Positions 32,103 through 44,281 of a stretch of 64,000 bases of DNA are shown one piece after another. The stretch covers positions 14,938,450 through 15,002,449 of the forward strand of contig OZ007507.1 of the NCBI GenBank assembly GCA_963931865.1, given 5' to 3'. The translations under genes were made by a program, and so were the position numbers. The notes under the pieces are model-generated. The model did no database searches, had not been told where the DNA came from, and saw only the letters and a list, made by a program, of their open reading frames with translations. Within the stretch, counting starts at the first letter, position 1; each line of letters begins with the position of its first letter. Origin of the DNA: Axinella damicornis (Eukaryota; Porifera; Demospongiae; Axinellida; Axinellidae).

Positions 32103-32370
32103 CTGGAGGAGAGAGGGAGAATACGTCACATTACACAGTTACTGGGAACAATGACATACATCATTAGGAGCTCAATATTTCCCGTCAATCAACCTGAACT
32201 TGAATGTCTGCCCATCTTCACCATGTGTTGAAAACTACAAGTTCCTATAATTATTATGCTCACAACCACACATCACAGACATAAACATAGACTTTTGTAT
32301 ACATTAACATGTAATTTTGCAATCCAAACCCCACTGTAAAATAATTATGTATTCAGGTTTCCTAACCTAC

Positions 32371-32643
32371 CAATTCCGATGGTGACCAATGCAGCAGTGC
32401 TGCTCCCATTGCAGTTAGTAGCCACTATGCTGACATTGTGATCCACATTGTAGGACAGAGTTACCAAAGTACTTGTCCCAGGGATGGTGTCAGAACTGCC
32501 ACCCGGAGTGACAGTGAAGGTGTAGTTGTCAACTGGAGCCCCACCATCATCCTGTGGGGACTGCCACTGTACTGTAAGCACCACATTGTCTCGACCATAC
32601 TGCTGGACAGTGTAGGAGGGTGTTTGTGGAGGGGAGGGAACAC
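32371..32643 (-). CDS. Fibronectin type III exon, gene A
   Basis: 273 nt, phase 1-1, TTTACAG acceptor and TTG|GTAGGT donor. Reads VPSPPQTPSYTVQQYGRDN, DDGGAPVDNYTFTVTPGG and VATNCNGSSTAAL. It has the same length and motifs as the FN3 exon of gene 2, so the two genes share this module by duplication. It is the first firmly recognised exon of gene A; earlier exons and the signal peptide were not found. Confidence 0.85.
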
Positions 32644-33911
32644 CTGTAAAGTGAACGAATATCTAGCTGAGTAACGGAAAGTTGCACAGACATGCTTTGA
32701 GTGGCACTCTCACCGAAATTGCACAAGTTGGCGGGCTAGCATTCTGTAGTGTACAAAATGGGGGCATATTAGTGGGAGACTACAGTATTATGCACATCCT
32801 CAAGAGTGCAACAATTGCAAAGCTAGTCCATGTATGTGTAGCATGGAGGGGGGGGGGGTCATCTAAATATTAAAATGTCAAGTGTGTGTTCAGGTACAGC
32901 TAGCTAGTGTATGACTATGTGTGTGAGAGTAATGGAGGTGGGGATTGGTGGGTGGGATTACGTAGGCTATTGACATGAGCAACACTTGTATGTGTAAATG
33001 TACTCACTGACCTCGATCGGCTCGCACATCTAAGGATGTAGCATCTTCTAAATGGAGTCGGTAATAGATACTATACGTCTGGACACAGCACTAGTGCTCT
33101 TCGCTAGAGGTGCTATGCACAAGGTTAGTGTTCGACTAAGCTGTATACTCACATATAGATGCAGTGAGGGAGGCCACAGGCAAAAGGTCATGTCACAGAG
33201 GGTTGCCCAGCTTGAAGCGAGCAAAGCTAGTTGTATGTATGGTCCATGAACTGCCTTGCGATAGCAAAGTATCTGAACAACAGCTGTTCAATGACGATGA
33301 CTTGCAGATTGAAGAACTTCCCCCTACTTCAGGAAGTTGATGGCGACCAATTTGTCTAGTGCGAATACAAGGTACGTACGTACATGTAAAGCCATGTCAG
33401 CACACCAGACTGTACCAGATCTTTGCAGTAGGTTTTTTGTCAGGTTGGCAGAAATGAAACTTCACTATCCAGAGTAATCTTCCACTAAGAATGGGAGTAG
33501 TCTAGTACATATCTCACACGTAATGTAGCTAGCAACAATTCTCACGTCACAGGTAGATATCACCTCAACATTGCAAACAAACACAATGTATACTGAATCC
33601 CAAGGATACACTAAATAAATGTCAATTTCTATATGTACAAGCAGGATGCAGAGTAGCTAGAGCATGGCACGAGTACATTGAGTGTAGTAGGGCACCATAC
33701 ACCCTTGCCAGACCAATAGGGTGAAAATAACTGCCACATTCGTATAATTTGGCCTACTTTGTACAACATACAAATCTTTAGCTTTTGTGACAAGAGCACT
33801 AAGTTAGCACCATGCTCACCATCCACCATTCCATATGTCTGATTTCCAATGCTTGAGCAAACAATTGATTTGACTACCTTATATACAGCAAGGAATGATT
33901 ACAATGGTAGC
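32644..33911 (-). other. Upstream part of gene A, one possible exon
   Basis: Near 33012-33080 (-) an open stretch reads SIYYRLHLEDATSLDVRADR and meets a GTCAGTGAG donor; it could be an extracellular exon, but I cannot fix its start. A run of nine or more G lies at 32848. Nothing else is supported. Confidence 0.3.
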
Positions 33912-33912
33912 T

Positions 33913-35751
33913 ACATGTCTGACCAGAGAATGACACCACTGGCTGTTTTAATTAGCATTATTATTGCCAACCTGAGTATTGAATACTCATCTCATGGTGC
34001 CTGTCGCCGTGTCTCTATTCCCTCAATGTCAGTGAAGGGGGGGGGGGGGGGGGGGGGGGATGACGATGTAATACTACAAACGAGGGCACACTGGCATAAA
34101 CCAGCTCCATGCTCACTATTGATCAATCAATCCATGCTTGTTGGAAGGCAATTATTGTACAATGCATCATATCTTGATTTAATTTACAACATTGTGTGCA
34201 CATTTATGTATCATGTACATGCACATTTTTGCAGCCTGTTACGTACGTGCACATAGAGTTACTATGAAGCAAATCAGCAAACAGTGCCACATGTATCACC
34301 TTAATATGCACTGGTATTAGCATGCGTGCTTGTTCCCTTGGTGAGCTGGCCCACACCAACTAATGTTCTAATACGTATGTAGTAAGCATATCGTAATGTG
34401 TTCATATACCTGTGTTGCATTGATCATGAAGGCAGCTGCAGCTCAGTATCAGGAAAAACAGCCACCAGTAGTGCATCTACATACAAGAAGTGCATAGAAT
34501 TGATCAGCCATCTGGAAATACGTAGGGCTTTTTCCAATTTTGGGTAGTTTGCATCAAAATTGTTTGGAAGGTAGCTTAATGAATGCTGGACTCCAATACC
34601 ATGCTCATGGACGTCAGATCAGATATAGAGCCACCCACTATTACTACCTAATACAACAAAATGACCACTCCTCATACACATGCGTAATAGTAATGGAATT
34701 CCTCGGCACACAAGGTAACAAAATCGAAGTCCAGTGAGAAGCCCAGCATCTACATAATTATGCTCCTATGCCTCTGCTATAATTAGCATCACTTACTATT
34801 GATTGTAATCTCCCTAGCAAGAGAGTTATAGGCCAAAACCAAGCCTTATAACCGGCATGCCACTAGTCATCCTTCGAATGCAGTTTCAATTCCTCAACAT
34901 AGCTATTGTGACAAAATGGATCTGTCTGTCTATACAACTCCAATAGCATACTATTTGTGCAGTTCCTGCAGTGCTCCCGTGTTTTACTTGAGGAATGCTG
35001 GTGAATTGGTCCAGTTTCTCTTTCAATATGGGGCAGTATCATGGCTGTTGTTGGACTTGGCAGCCCTACAAAAAGTCCCTTATACAGTAACCATAATGTG
35101 TGAGAATCTATAGTACATGGCAGTCTCAATTCGTACCATAGAGACCTATATATGTTAAACTTTTAGTTGACCTTCTTGCACTAATGGTACAATTGCTAGA
35201 CCCAGCGAAGGTTGCTTTATTTGCACAAAGCTGTCCTACCGGTCAGATTATAATAGCCATGGTTCAAGGTAACTGCATGGGTAGGAGGTCAATACCTGGA
35301 CAAATTAATGGACATTCGATAGAAGTCCAGGTCCAGAATAAGAGTCCAGTCTACACTCACCTAATTCAATGTCCTGCAGTCGCTCTATTGAAAGCCAGAT
35401 AAAAAAGCTGAACTCAGACTTGATGTCGAGTTGAGCTGGCCTATTAATACTGAAGTTCGAGCTGGAGTAAGTATGCCTATTGCCTGTTCGGACATGCTCA
35501 GAGGATTGCAGGACATTGAATCAGAGAGCACTGAAGAGTAAGTGAGGTGATGCAGACTCTAGACTAGACGGGTACACCAGGTCCACAAATAATAACTTCT
35601 AGTCAATCTGGTCCAGGTTGGGTTCAGTTAGATAGCTACCAATACCACAGGCGACTTTACCTACATAGCTAGCTAAATTATAGATTACTGCATAGCGTAC
35701 TGATTTGTGACATTACAATTCATGCTTCCTGTTGGTGTTCATCAGCATTAT
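33913..35751 (-). other. Distal right arm, no gene supported
   Basis: Mirror of 21370-23045. It includes the poly-G run (34036-34059) and the mirrored ORF at 34863-35129. No known domain. Confidence 0.35.
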
Positions 35752-36768
35752 GAATATCTGGCGTAAATGGGCTTAAGGTAGTAAACATGGGTACCGCGAT
35801 CTCCGAAACCAAGTTGATGGTAAATGGGCAGCATCTAAGCGTACACAAGTTTCAGCAATACTTTGCATCAAACTGCTCCCTCTGCTTGAAAATGCCCTAA
35901 AACTCAATTTTAAGGCCCTCTACGAAACTGAAAATTTGGACCCTCTCCAAGGCCCCACCCACACTCTGACCCCATCATCAATACACACACAAAACAGGCC
36001 CCAAAACTACGGATGGATTTACCACCTGCTCTCCTCACTTGCAGGCTACAGCCCAAAACTCACTGCCACCCTCAAAAACAGAGGTTTGGCTACCCTAGGC
36101 TTTCAAAAAAAATTCCACGCACACCAACTAAAACCGACTCAAGCCAAGGCCAGTTTCCAAAAGGTCAACCTACCCCCTGCAAAAATAGGGATGCTTTTCC
36201 ATGTTCACCTCTCGGTTACAGAGTTTTGGCCACACATCTACTCCCTCTCACCAGCCCAGTCCAGCTACCAAACCAGCCAAATTCGCCCTAACACGAAAAT
36301 GGGCGGGGCCTGTAATGCCGAAAGGTCAACTCTCTAGAGTACCTTGGCCAGGGAGCTGTCGGAGGCTGTTCACTTTCCAGGCTGTTCTTCGGCCACTTCA
36401 GCAGACCCACAAACATTCCTGCTCACTCCACCTAGCTATTCACCCTCAGATAGCCCATCGCTACATTCAATAAGCCAGAATAGCTTCTTACTTAAAAAAA
36501 AAAAAAAACAAACAAAAAAAAAAGAACAAAAAAAAGAGTGTTCAAACAAACCTTCAAAGTACCGCACGGCCACATCAGAATACCGATTTGAAACTCGAAA
36601 GGGCCGCTAGCCGCATCAAAGAGAGAAGCCCCCCTTGTTTATTCCGGTTGCCGCCATGGGAAAACGTAAACAGATGAATAACTCTAAATAACTGTATGCG
36701 AGTGACGTCATCTCATTAATTATTCATGAGCAAAATTGCGCGATTTCGCCGATGGCGTGCTTCCTACC
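35752..36768. mobile_element. About 1-kb insertion present only in the right arm, A-rich run at 36492-36537
   Basis: The left arm passes directly through the matching point (CAGCATTAT...TTAATGAAAATC, inverted near 21335-21370). The extra sequence has a 134-codon open frame (35936-36337, +) of no recognised family, followed about 150 bases later by an A-rich stretch. The combination suggests a retroposed sequence, but I see no RT domain or clear TSD. Confidence 0.5.
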
Positions 36769-38939
36769 TTAATGAAAATCAGAATCATGCAAGTAACTGC
36801 CTCGCCTGGGTAATACGCGCAATAAGGTCACAAATTAGGTATACGACATGCACGATGTCCGTAATTTCTTACTGATAACATCGTCCGCGGCGGCGCTGAC
36901 TCTCCTCTCCGCGTCTCTGGGTCTGGGAGGACTGTTGAGGGCCGCATGCAGCTTTTGTAGAATTGCGAGGACTCTCTAGTCTCGTGCCCAGACCTATCCG
37001 GTACACACAGTCATAGCTGTATGTAATCTCACGACAACAGTTATTTACTGCCGTGCTATCCATGCATGTCAGCACGCATGACGTCACTCAACAGTGAATG
37101 ATTCTAGGCTGCCACAGACAGCCTCGTTCCCACCCGGCCTGGGAACGAGGCTGCAACGCCAGATGTTCATGTTAGCCTTGAGCTGAGCTCGTTTCAGACT
37201 GACAGTGTTGAAATCTGGTAGCTGCCAGTAAAGCCACCTATTAAACCTGCACTGACTCAATCTTGACCACAAGCTTCGGGAACTTAATCTCACAAGACAC
37301 CCATGAATGTGTAGCTAGCTAGCTAAGAATTTGTTGGAAGTTGAAGAAAGCACTTAGCTAATGCCTTATTTGTAAAGGCATTTGAAATGCAGATAATTAT
37401 ATAGCTAGTATCTTTGAAAAATTTCTGACTAGCTACTGTATGTGGCTATATATATATCATTTATTCATTCATTTCATACACAGAATTCACTAGGGAAGTA
37501 AAGTGTACATAATTATATGAACCTTGATCCCTCCGTACTGGGTACCGGAAACATAATTATTTTACAGCTTACGTTCTTTACGTGCACTCTGAAGAAGTGA
37601 GCATGCATAGCTGAAAGCCATCAAAATGCATGGTAGGAGGCCACAGAGGTAAAACTAACTTCAGTGATCTAGCTACATTAGGCTGGAGTCCATGCATCTC
37701 CTGCACCCAGTTTGATCCAGCAATAGTCTCGAGCTCATGCGCATGCAGTTTTGGGATAGCTAGATACTTCTGCATGGTTGCAGCTAAGTCTTAAATTGCC
37801 CAGTTTGGCTGTTGTCCCATTTCCATGCCACAGGAATGGGATCCAAGGTGGAGGCTGTTTGTCCATAGTGGTGTGGAAGCTTGAGGTTTTTGGCTACCCA
37901 ACAATCGAAGTCTCCGGTCTGTCGGTGACATTAACTCAACCGATGCACAACAGAAGCAGGGTCAGAACATTCAACTCTCCATTCCTTCTGGCTCTGTAAA
38001 TTTGTTGTCTTGTTGTATTGTAGTAGTGTAGTTATAATTATTTTGGGTACACACACATGTTAGCATATTATTGTATCTGTGCATATATTATGATAAACTC
38101 TAATTTGCATGACTTGTTTCATCCCCCAGCAGGAATGAACCCTAAAAGAACATCTCATCTGTGCTTGTATGTGGCTGAGCCAGGAGGGGAGAATAATGAA
38201 GAGGAAATATCTCTTCCGTTATGAGTGAAACTATCTTAGAACGACAATCAAGACATTATTAGTGATGAGGGAGAGTTATTTTAAAGAACTGACATATATT
38301 CCAGTAGTAGACAGAATATAATTGTAGTTAGCATAAGTGGTGAATACTCATTACCTATTGTTTCACAGCTGAAAATGTATTGTCGCGCAGTAAGTATACG
38401 AAGATTTACGATAATAAACGGAATACGCATGTGTCCAGCCTAACTGCAACTGCTGTTGCCTCTGGTTTGGTTGATTGTTGTTTTTCAGGAAAGACCGGTG
38501 TGCTATTGCAGTGGCTACCCACTGCAATAGCACAGGTAAACAAGAACAACTGCAATAACTACCAATGTTGCTGAAGCAATACTGGTTTCACTGCTAGTAA
38601 TAATTAATCACTAGGCAGTACTTATACTGTAACGGAAGACCGTCATTATATCTGTAAGCAATGTTCAGTGATTGGACTGTCATACAATATTGATGGTAAG
38701 CACAAACATCTATGTCTCTATAGACACTATGCGTGGTTTAAAACAGTAAACTGTAACCATCATTGTACGTTAAAAAAGTAAACAGATAAATGCTATACAA
38801 TCAACAGCCCACACACTTATAGTTTCTAACAGTAACATGCCTCATTCATGCTGGCATGTTGAACCTCTACAACAAACTTCTAAAGTGACTAACGTAAATA
38901 GCTAAGTGTTGTAATAGTTAAGCGCACAATCCATGGCAT
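36769..38939 (-). other. Right-arm mirror of 17932-20302 and the end of the left insertion
   Basis: Contains the GCCTCGTTCCCACCC hairpin at 37120-37152 and the CACTGCAATAGCA inverted pair near 38510-38535. No gene supported. Confidence 0.4.
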
Positions 38940-39262
38940 TAATGAACCTTTAGTGGTCCACATGCCTCATTCTCCTTCAGTTCAATCTTCTGACTCTGTG
39001 TATCCAACTCCTCGTATACACTGCAACTGTCTGCTGCTGTTCCTTCGTGTTTGATACTGGCTTAAACCTACACCCGTTCCTGTTTCACCTGCCGATGCAG
39101 ACAGTGGCTACAGCACCACATAGAGCTCCAGTGATGAACATCACAAGAGAACAGACAACAGTTGTGACGGCTGTTGCTGCAGCTGGAGACAGACGTCTGC
39201 CTGGAGTATGCCAGGACAAGCAGCCTGCCTGCCATCCACAGGGTGACGGTGGCTGCAGGTAT
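38940..39262 (-). pseudogene. Second copy of the gene 3 Ig/TM fusion
   Basis: Inverted copy of 17592-17931 with the same Ig-to-TM fusion and broken tail. It further lacks about nine bases after TVTL. It retains TTVVCSLVMFITGALCGAV and the TGA in place of Trp. Its shared defects date the fusion before the inverted duplication. Confidence 0.8.
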
Positions 39263-40033
39263 AAGTAAAGCAATATCACAAAAGGCTGTAAGCCAGATAT
39301 TGGCCAATATCAGGTCTACGGTCACACTAGTACAGGCTATGTAATACATGGCATCTAAAATGTCGTCATGCAACAGAATCTATCAGAAACAGGTCGTGTA
39401 TTGGACATGGGATGGTAGCTACATGTAGCACATTTTGTTCAGCATAATTCATGGTCTACCCTATACAACATTACCCTCCCAGGATATATTCCCACCACAT
39501 AATACATCGGATAACGTTAACAGTGTAAGCGGAATGTAGTACCAACCTGAGGTGTCTTACTCAAGTCATAGTGCCAATCATTAATTCGAATTTGATAATA
39601 GACGTCTAATTGTGTCAAGGAATATCTGTTGTGAATCCAACGAAGTCCCATTCACCCTGAACATTCATCTGAACAGAGTCATAAAGATCTCTTGCCCGAC
39701 GGAACCCTTATATAATATATTTGTGACCATTCCAAAATTATATGGTGCTGTTTTCCAAAGAGGGCGGTTATTCGCACTCAAGGTTCGTTCTTTTAAGCAC
39801 TGTTCAGCCTAGCCATAAAACAATCCATCATGCCCTAGTGCTTCCGATGCATGGTGTATCTCCAACAGTAGAATTGAGTTGCTGGCATGTAGTCTTCATA
39901 TGGAGGTTTTTGGTGAATGTTTGCTGGAATATTTAACTAGCATAGAGAGCTACTATAGCTAGTGATGTGTAGTCTGCATGTTGACTACTCTCCTATAGCC
40001 CACTTTGTGTAGAGTAAGTTTGGTTTCAGACAG
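39263..40033 (-). other. Right-arm intron of gene 3
   Basis: Mirror of 16825-17591; nothing beyond what is described there. Confidence 0.4.
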
Positions 40034-40317
40034 ACTAGGCCCGAGCTTGCGCGGTAGACAACGGCGATTGAGCAGTGAGGAGAGAATACCACTGGCGACT
40101 GACAACTGACAACTATACACAACTCACAGGTGCTTTAAATACTACAAAACCAAATGATCTAACAGTACAGTCTTGCACAACATCCTCAACAGAACCACAC
40201 AGGAAAACCAAAGGGAAAATATTACACATTCAACTCAAAGATGGAAAGAGGTGTCAACGAAAACATTCCTGTCAGCATAAAAACCACTACATCCTGTGAG
40301 TACAAATCCAAACGGGA

Positions 40318-41034
40318 GTCTGTAAACACTGGACTGGACTGGACTGGACTGGAATACTGGAATGACCTTTGAACCCCAAAAGTGATGTAATTTCAAGGGA
40401 AATTCCATTGAGCATGCACATTTTGACCACGTAGAAGTTGACGCGCTATGAACTGTACGGTGGCTATGGACTGCATGGAGGACAATCTGTCTCAATCTGG
40501 CGTAGCAGGGTCAGCCCGAGATAATCCCATCACCGTAGATGACGACTCAGAGTGTGTCTCCCGTAAAAATCAGCAAAAGGGCCCAATACTACCGGTGGTA
40601 AGTTGTACTTGATGCTTTTGCTAAAGTAAACTACAGCATGTAGTTAGCTGTGTGGTGATGTAGTCATACGCGTACTCAAACATATGCCTACAGCATTACA
40701 AATACAATGACTACATCACCACACAGCTAACTACATGTTGTAGTTTACTTTAGCAAAAGCGTCAAGTACAACTTACCGGTAGTATTCAGCCCTTTTGCTG
40801 ATTTTTACCGGAGACTCACACTCTGAGTCGTCATCTATGGTGATGGGATTATCTCGGGCTGACCCTGCTACGGCAGATTGAGACAGATTGTCCTCCATAC
40901 AGTCCATAGCCACCGTACAGTTCATAACGTCAACTTCTACATAATTTCCCTTGAAATTACATCACTTTTGGGGTTCAAAGGTCATTCCAGTATTCCAGTC
41001 CAGTCCAGTCCAGTCCAGTGTTTACAGACTCCCA
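40318..41034. repeat. Imperfect 717-bp palindrome
   Basis: Arms of about 350 bases meet near 40685. They begin GGGAGTCTGTAAACACTGGA and contain GGACTGGACTGGACTGG, GAACCCCAAAAGTGATG and GTGATGTAGTCAT. The arms differ by scattered substitutions and a short deletion, so they have diverged since formation. Confidence 0.85.
40777..40925 (-). CDS. Possible first coding exon inside the palindrome
   Basis: Starts ATG and reads MNCTVAMDCMEDNLSQS, ITIDDDSECESPVKI and KRAEYYR before a CCG|GTAAGT donor. I-T-I-D-D-D-S-E is like a SUMO-interacting motif. The other arm (40450-40598, +) encodes the same start (MNCTVAMDCMEDNLSQSG) but differs after DDDSEC. It looks like the 5' exon of a transposon gene that was inverted onto itself. 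No downstream exon was found. Confidence 0.35.
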
Positions 41035-41262
41035 ATCCAAACTACAACCAAATAAGAACATGCAAATAACCAGTCCATTACATTCCTCCCCCCTTCTCCT
41101 GCAGCAAACTAGTTTCGTGACTTAATTTCTGTGCGAGAAAATAGTTGGGTTGAACAAGTTGTCGGACACACCCATCCTGCATCGAGCATGTAGCCTTAAG
41201 CATACGGAAAGGTTACGTAATTCTGCCACACATACAAGTATCACCAACACCTGCTAACTAAC

Positions 41263-41329
41263 CTGTGGTGTCCATAAAGTGGCTCAACATGACCAGGGAA
41301 TGTATAATAGGTGCTTGCGAGGTGACCAT
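41263..41329 (-). pseudogene. Gene 3 signal exon, right-arm copy
   Basis: 67 nt, mirror of 16590-16656 with a Val-to-Ile change (MVTSQAPIIHSL). CAG|GTTAGT donor kept. Confidence 0.55.
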
Positions 41330-42203
41330 TCTGGAAGATTCTAACTTGACAGCCAGTCCCCTTGCCCCAAAAGCACTCAGATGTCCAATCACAAGCACAA
41401 TTCCAAACTCCTTTTACACTTCAGCTACCGGTATATTTCGAATACTCCTCTCGAATCCCACAATGTCTCAAAGTATGAATAATGGCACTGTTGTAATAAC
41501 AACATCCACCCCCAAACTCATCAATTGTGTAAGATAAGAGATTAGTTGCCGAATATTAAAGTTAGCCATCAAGTACACATTGATAATGATCTCCATTTGG
41601 AAATAGAACAACATCTACATATCAGCACACAATAGCTACTAGTAGAACTTTTCAACAATGTCCATGCAGTTCAGTCCAGTCCAGTCCAGTCCACACGTCC
41701 AGCAATTGTATATATGCCCATTATGGTTTGTGAACCAGATTCCAGTCCAGTCCAACAGTCCAGTCCAGTCCACACGTCCCAGTGATTGAATATGATTTTG
41801 TGAACCAGATTCCAAATCATTATATCACGCATGCACTCTTTCCTGCCTTAGGTTTGACATTGGTTCATGCAGTGGATATTATTTATTGGCGCCCAATTCA
41901 GTTCCCAATGGCTGGCCAAGTTCAACTCGGTAGATGGTAGCTATAGCTAGCTATCCAACATATGGATTGGCACCACAGCCAGTACTTGTAGTAACTAATT
42001 GCTGTGATTGACTGTGTGCTAGGTGCTAATGAACAAATGGTATTATACATTTGCTAGCCCTGCAGGCAATTTCTATAATCATGATGTGTATACTGCAGCA
42101 ACAAGTCACACTCAACATGGGAATTCAACCATCATAGTTTTGTACATAGCTAAGTACATTATACTATGCTAGGCAAATAGTAACTCAGACAGAATCCCAG
42201 CTC
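41330..42203 (-). other. Right-arm mirror of the gene 2/gene 3 spacer
   Basis: Contains TCCAG repeats (mirror of TGGAC) at 41675-41780 and the shared upstream block at 41480-41520. No gene. Confidence 0.4.
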
Positions 42204-42331
42204 TTAAGCTTCCTCGCCCTCCACGGTGAACCTCACAACTAGTGGACGCCGATTTCTCCCACAGTTGTCTGTAACTATCTTGAGCCTGTGCTCCCCTGAA
42301 GAGAGGTCACTGAACTGCTGTCCACTGCTGC
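42204..42331 (-). pseudogene. Copy of the last exon of gene 2
   Basis: 128 nt, mirror of 15592-15719 with the reading frame and stop intact (SSGQQFSDLSSGEHRL). The upstream exons of gene 2 lie outside the duplicated segment, so this copy has no gene to belong to. Confidence 0.7.
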
Positions 42332-42423
42332 CTGTAAAATCCATGAAGTTTACACGTAGCTATGTATATTCATTTGAGATTGACAGTTTCAAGCAAACCT
42401 TCATACATAATAGCAAATTATAA

Positions 42424-43486
42424 CAAGTAATAAAAAACATTTAAAATGTAACAGGATGTAGGGATACCAGAACCGCAAAAAGTAAGGAAACAAGGTAGGG
42501 ATGATCACACAAAACAGTGAAGTATACAACCCCCTACAGAGATCTTTTTCCATAATACGTGTATAATGAAAAAAGATATGTAGGGGGATTGTATACTTCA
42601 CTGTTTTGTGTGATCATCCCTACCTTGTTTCCTTACTTTTTGCGGTTCTGGTATCCCTACATCCTGTTACATTTTAAATGTTTTTTATTACTTGTTTATG
42701 TCTTTTTTTTTAGCAGCAGGCGCATGCATACTGGACTCTGGCATTTACACTGCCAGCAATGGCTGAAGAATCAGACCCAAGCATCTCAAAAGCCAACCCT
42801 TTTCTGGATGGATACTAAGCCAGTGCTCCCTGAGCTGTAGGTAAAATAGCTATACCAGATAGTAGTAGTGACACATTGTTGAGTCTTTAGATAGGCATTC
42901 ACCCCTCTCACAGAACACAGTCTAGTAACATATATAGCACAAAGAATTTACCTCAGTCTAGTTACGGTTTACACAACAGCGCAAGGCACTTCTAATTCAG
43001 CGATCTTGAATAATAATTACGTATCGTTGCTAAGTGATCGTTTAAGTGCGCATGCGTACAAACATGAAAATGGCGTGACAAATGAAGCCATAGTTATTGA
43101 GTGGGCAGCTGTAGCCGCCTGGTGAAGACTTGGAGGTTGCCAAAAAGCGATGGGCTGGTGCACTGCTCGGTGTAAAATGCTGCTGTTTCGTGCGAAAACC
43201 ATCATGAGGGATTGAGGCGACGTTGAGCTAGCCCGTCTGAAAGAAGAAGAAAGAAAGAAGAAAGAAAAACAATTTGCCCGTTTTGCGAGTACCTGGTGCG
43301 GTACTTTCGCGACGGTTTTTCGCGACGCGAGGAGTCTTGTTGGTCATGAAAACACTCGAAGATGAACGGTATGTGGTTATAAAGGCTTATAAGTGTACCG
43401 TTTCTGAGGTTTGGAGAGATTCTTTTGTATTAGCATATATTGCGTGTACGTCGTATCCCTACATACAGAGTCTACCGACTCTGTGA
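42424..43486 (-). mobile_element. Helitron-like element, copy A
   Basis: Read on the minus strand it starts TCACAGAGTC, has a 5' hairpin CAGAGTC-GGTA-GACTCTG, and ends with a small palindrome ACATTT(T)AAATGT about 11 bases before the terminal ATTACTTG. The left arm shows the empty site GTACAGTTA|TTATAATTTG: insertion fell between A and T with no duplication. A TC start, a subterminal 3' hairpin, and A/T insertion without TSD are the Helitron signature, although the end is CTTG rather than CTRR. There is no Rep/helicase gene, so it is non-autonomous. An internal inverted repeat (TGAAGTATACAAnCCCC) surrounds 42520-42600. Confidence 0.75.
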
Positions 43487-44021
43487 TAACTGTACATAAT
43501 AATTACTCATGGCTGGCATATATAGGAGCCATTATGGCTGCCACGTACACGGCCATACCGGTTTTTGGGAGGGGAAAGAAACAAAGAAGAGAAATGGTGG
43601 CAAACGATATTAGGCTGAGCCCTACACAAGGTCCAAACTCCATGTTTGGAATAGGTGCTTCACAGGCTCACAAAGATTCTGACCACACGGCCATGATCGC
43701 TGTCGTTCACTGACGCTTATATACCGAAACTCACCCTGCTGGCTAAGTTGTGAGTGCTGTAATAATGTCTTGTCTTACTTTTGGTCGCCATTGCTCGCGA
43801 TCGACTTGGGCGTGGTTGCCACGTGGCATGTGCGTTAATTAGAACGTATTGCAATACTTAGCTTGAGCTACGGCAGGTTACTTTAATGGTACTTGAGAGC
43901 ACTCTAAATAATTTCTGATCTTCCCTGTATATAGCTATCATGGTGATGTGTGATAATTAGAACGAACTGTCACACTTAGCTTGTGCTACCGTTTAACCGC
44001 GGCTACCAGGAGTGCGGTTCA

Positions 44022-44226
44022 AGGGTTTCATCTAGAAAAAATGTTTGGGGGGGAAGTAGTGGCAAGTGCCGTGCAAAATGTTTTGAGGTTAATTAATTCC
44101 CCGAAAGAGGTGTGGCCTACAGCAGTATCTGAGTCCTAATATGGCATTACCTATGATGTAATGATATAGTCAATCTCTTCTTTGGGGGGGAAGCTAGACT
44201 GTTTGGGGGGGGGGGAAGCTTCCCCC

Positions 44227-44266
<40 letters not shown>

Positions 44267-44281
44267 AGTAGATGAAACCCT
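44022..44281. mobile_element. Small TIR element with a poly-C tract
   Basis: Ends AGGGTTTCATCTA and TAGATGAAACCCT are perfect inverses. The interior has GGGGGGGAAG runs and a poly-C tract at 44231-44266. It interrupts a satellite unit just after the hairpin arm. Flanking GCGGTT and GCGTT may be an imperfect duplication. Confidence 0.6.

Larger units (their letters stand above)
40034..41119. mobile_element. Insertion in the right arm holding a 0.7-kb palindrome
   Basis: The left arm reads GTTTGGTTTCAG then TAGCTTAATTTCTG (inverted); the right arm has about 1.09 kb between. Near 41087, read on the minus strand, AAGGGGGGAGGA followed by TGTAATGG resembles a polypurine tract next to the start of an LTR, so the insertion may be the 3' end of an LTR retrotransposon. 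I found no matching LTR terminus or TSD. The inner palindrome is listed separately. Confidence 0.45.
33912..43653 (-). repeat. Right arm of the large inverted duplication
   Basis: Reverse complement of 15345-23045, longer because of insertions at 35752-36768, 40034-41119 and 42424-43486. Elsewhere the arms align with small differences, e.g. a 24-base poly-G run at 34036 not in the left arm. Each insertion has its empty site in the left arm, which lets ends and target sites be read directly. Confidence 0.9.

Noticed and set aside
35936..36337. 134-codon ORF in the right-arm insertion
   Set aside because: No domain recognised; kept only as part of the insertion.
43260..43500. Possible gene within Helitron-like copy A (and 54567-55041 in copy B), including a 111-codon ORF
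   Set aside because: ORFs pass through the CTTCTTT tract and hairpin, and no Rep, helicase or known captured-gene domain is visible.
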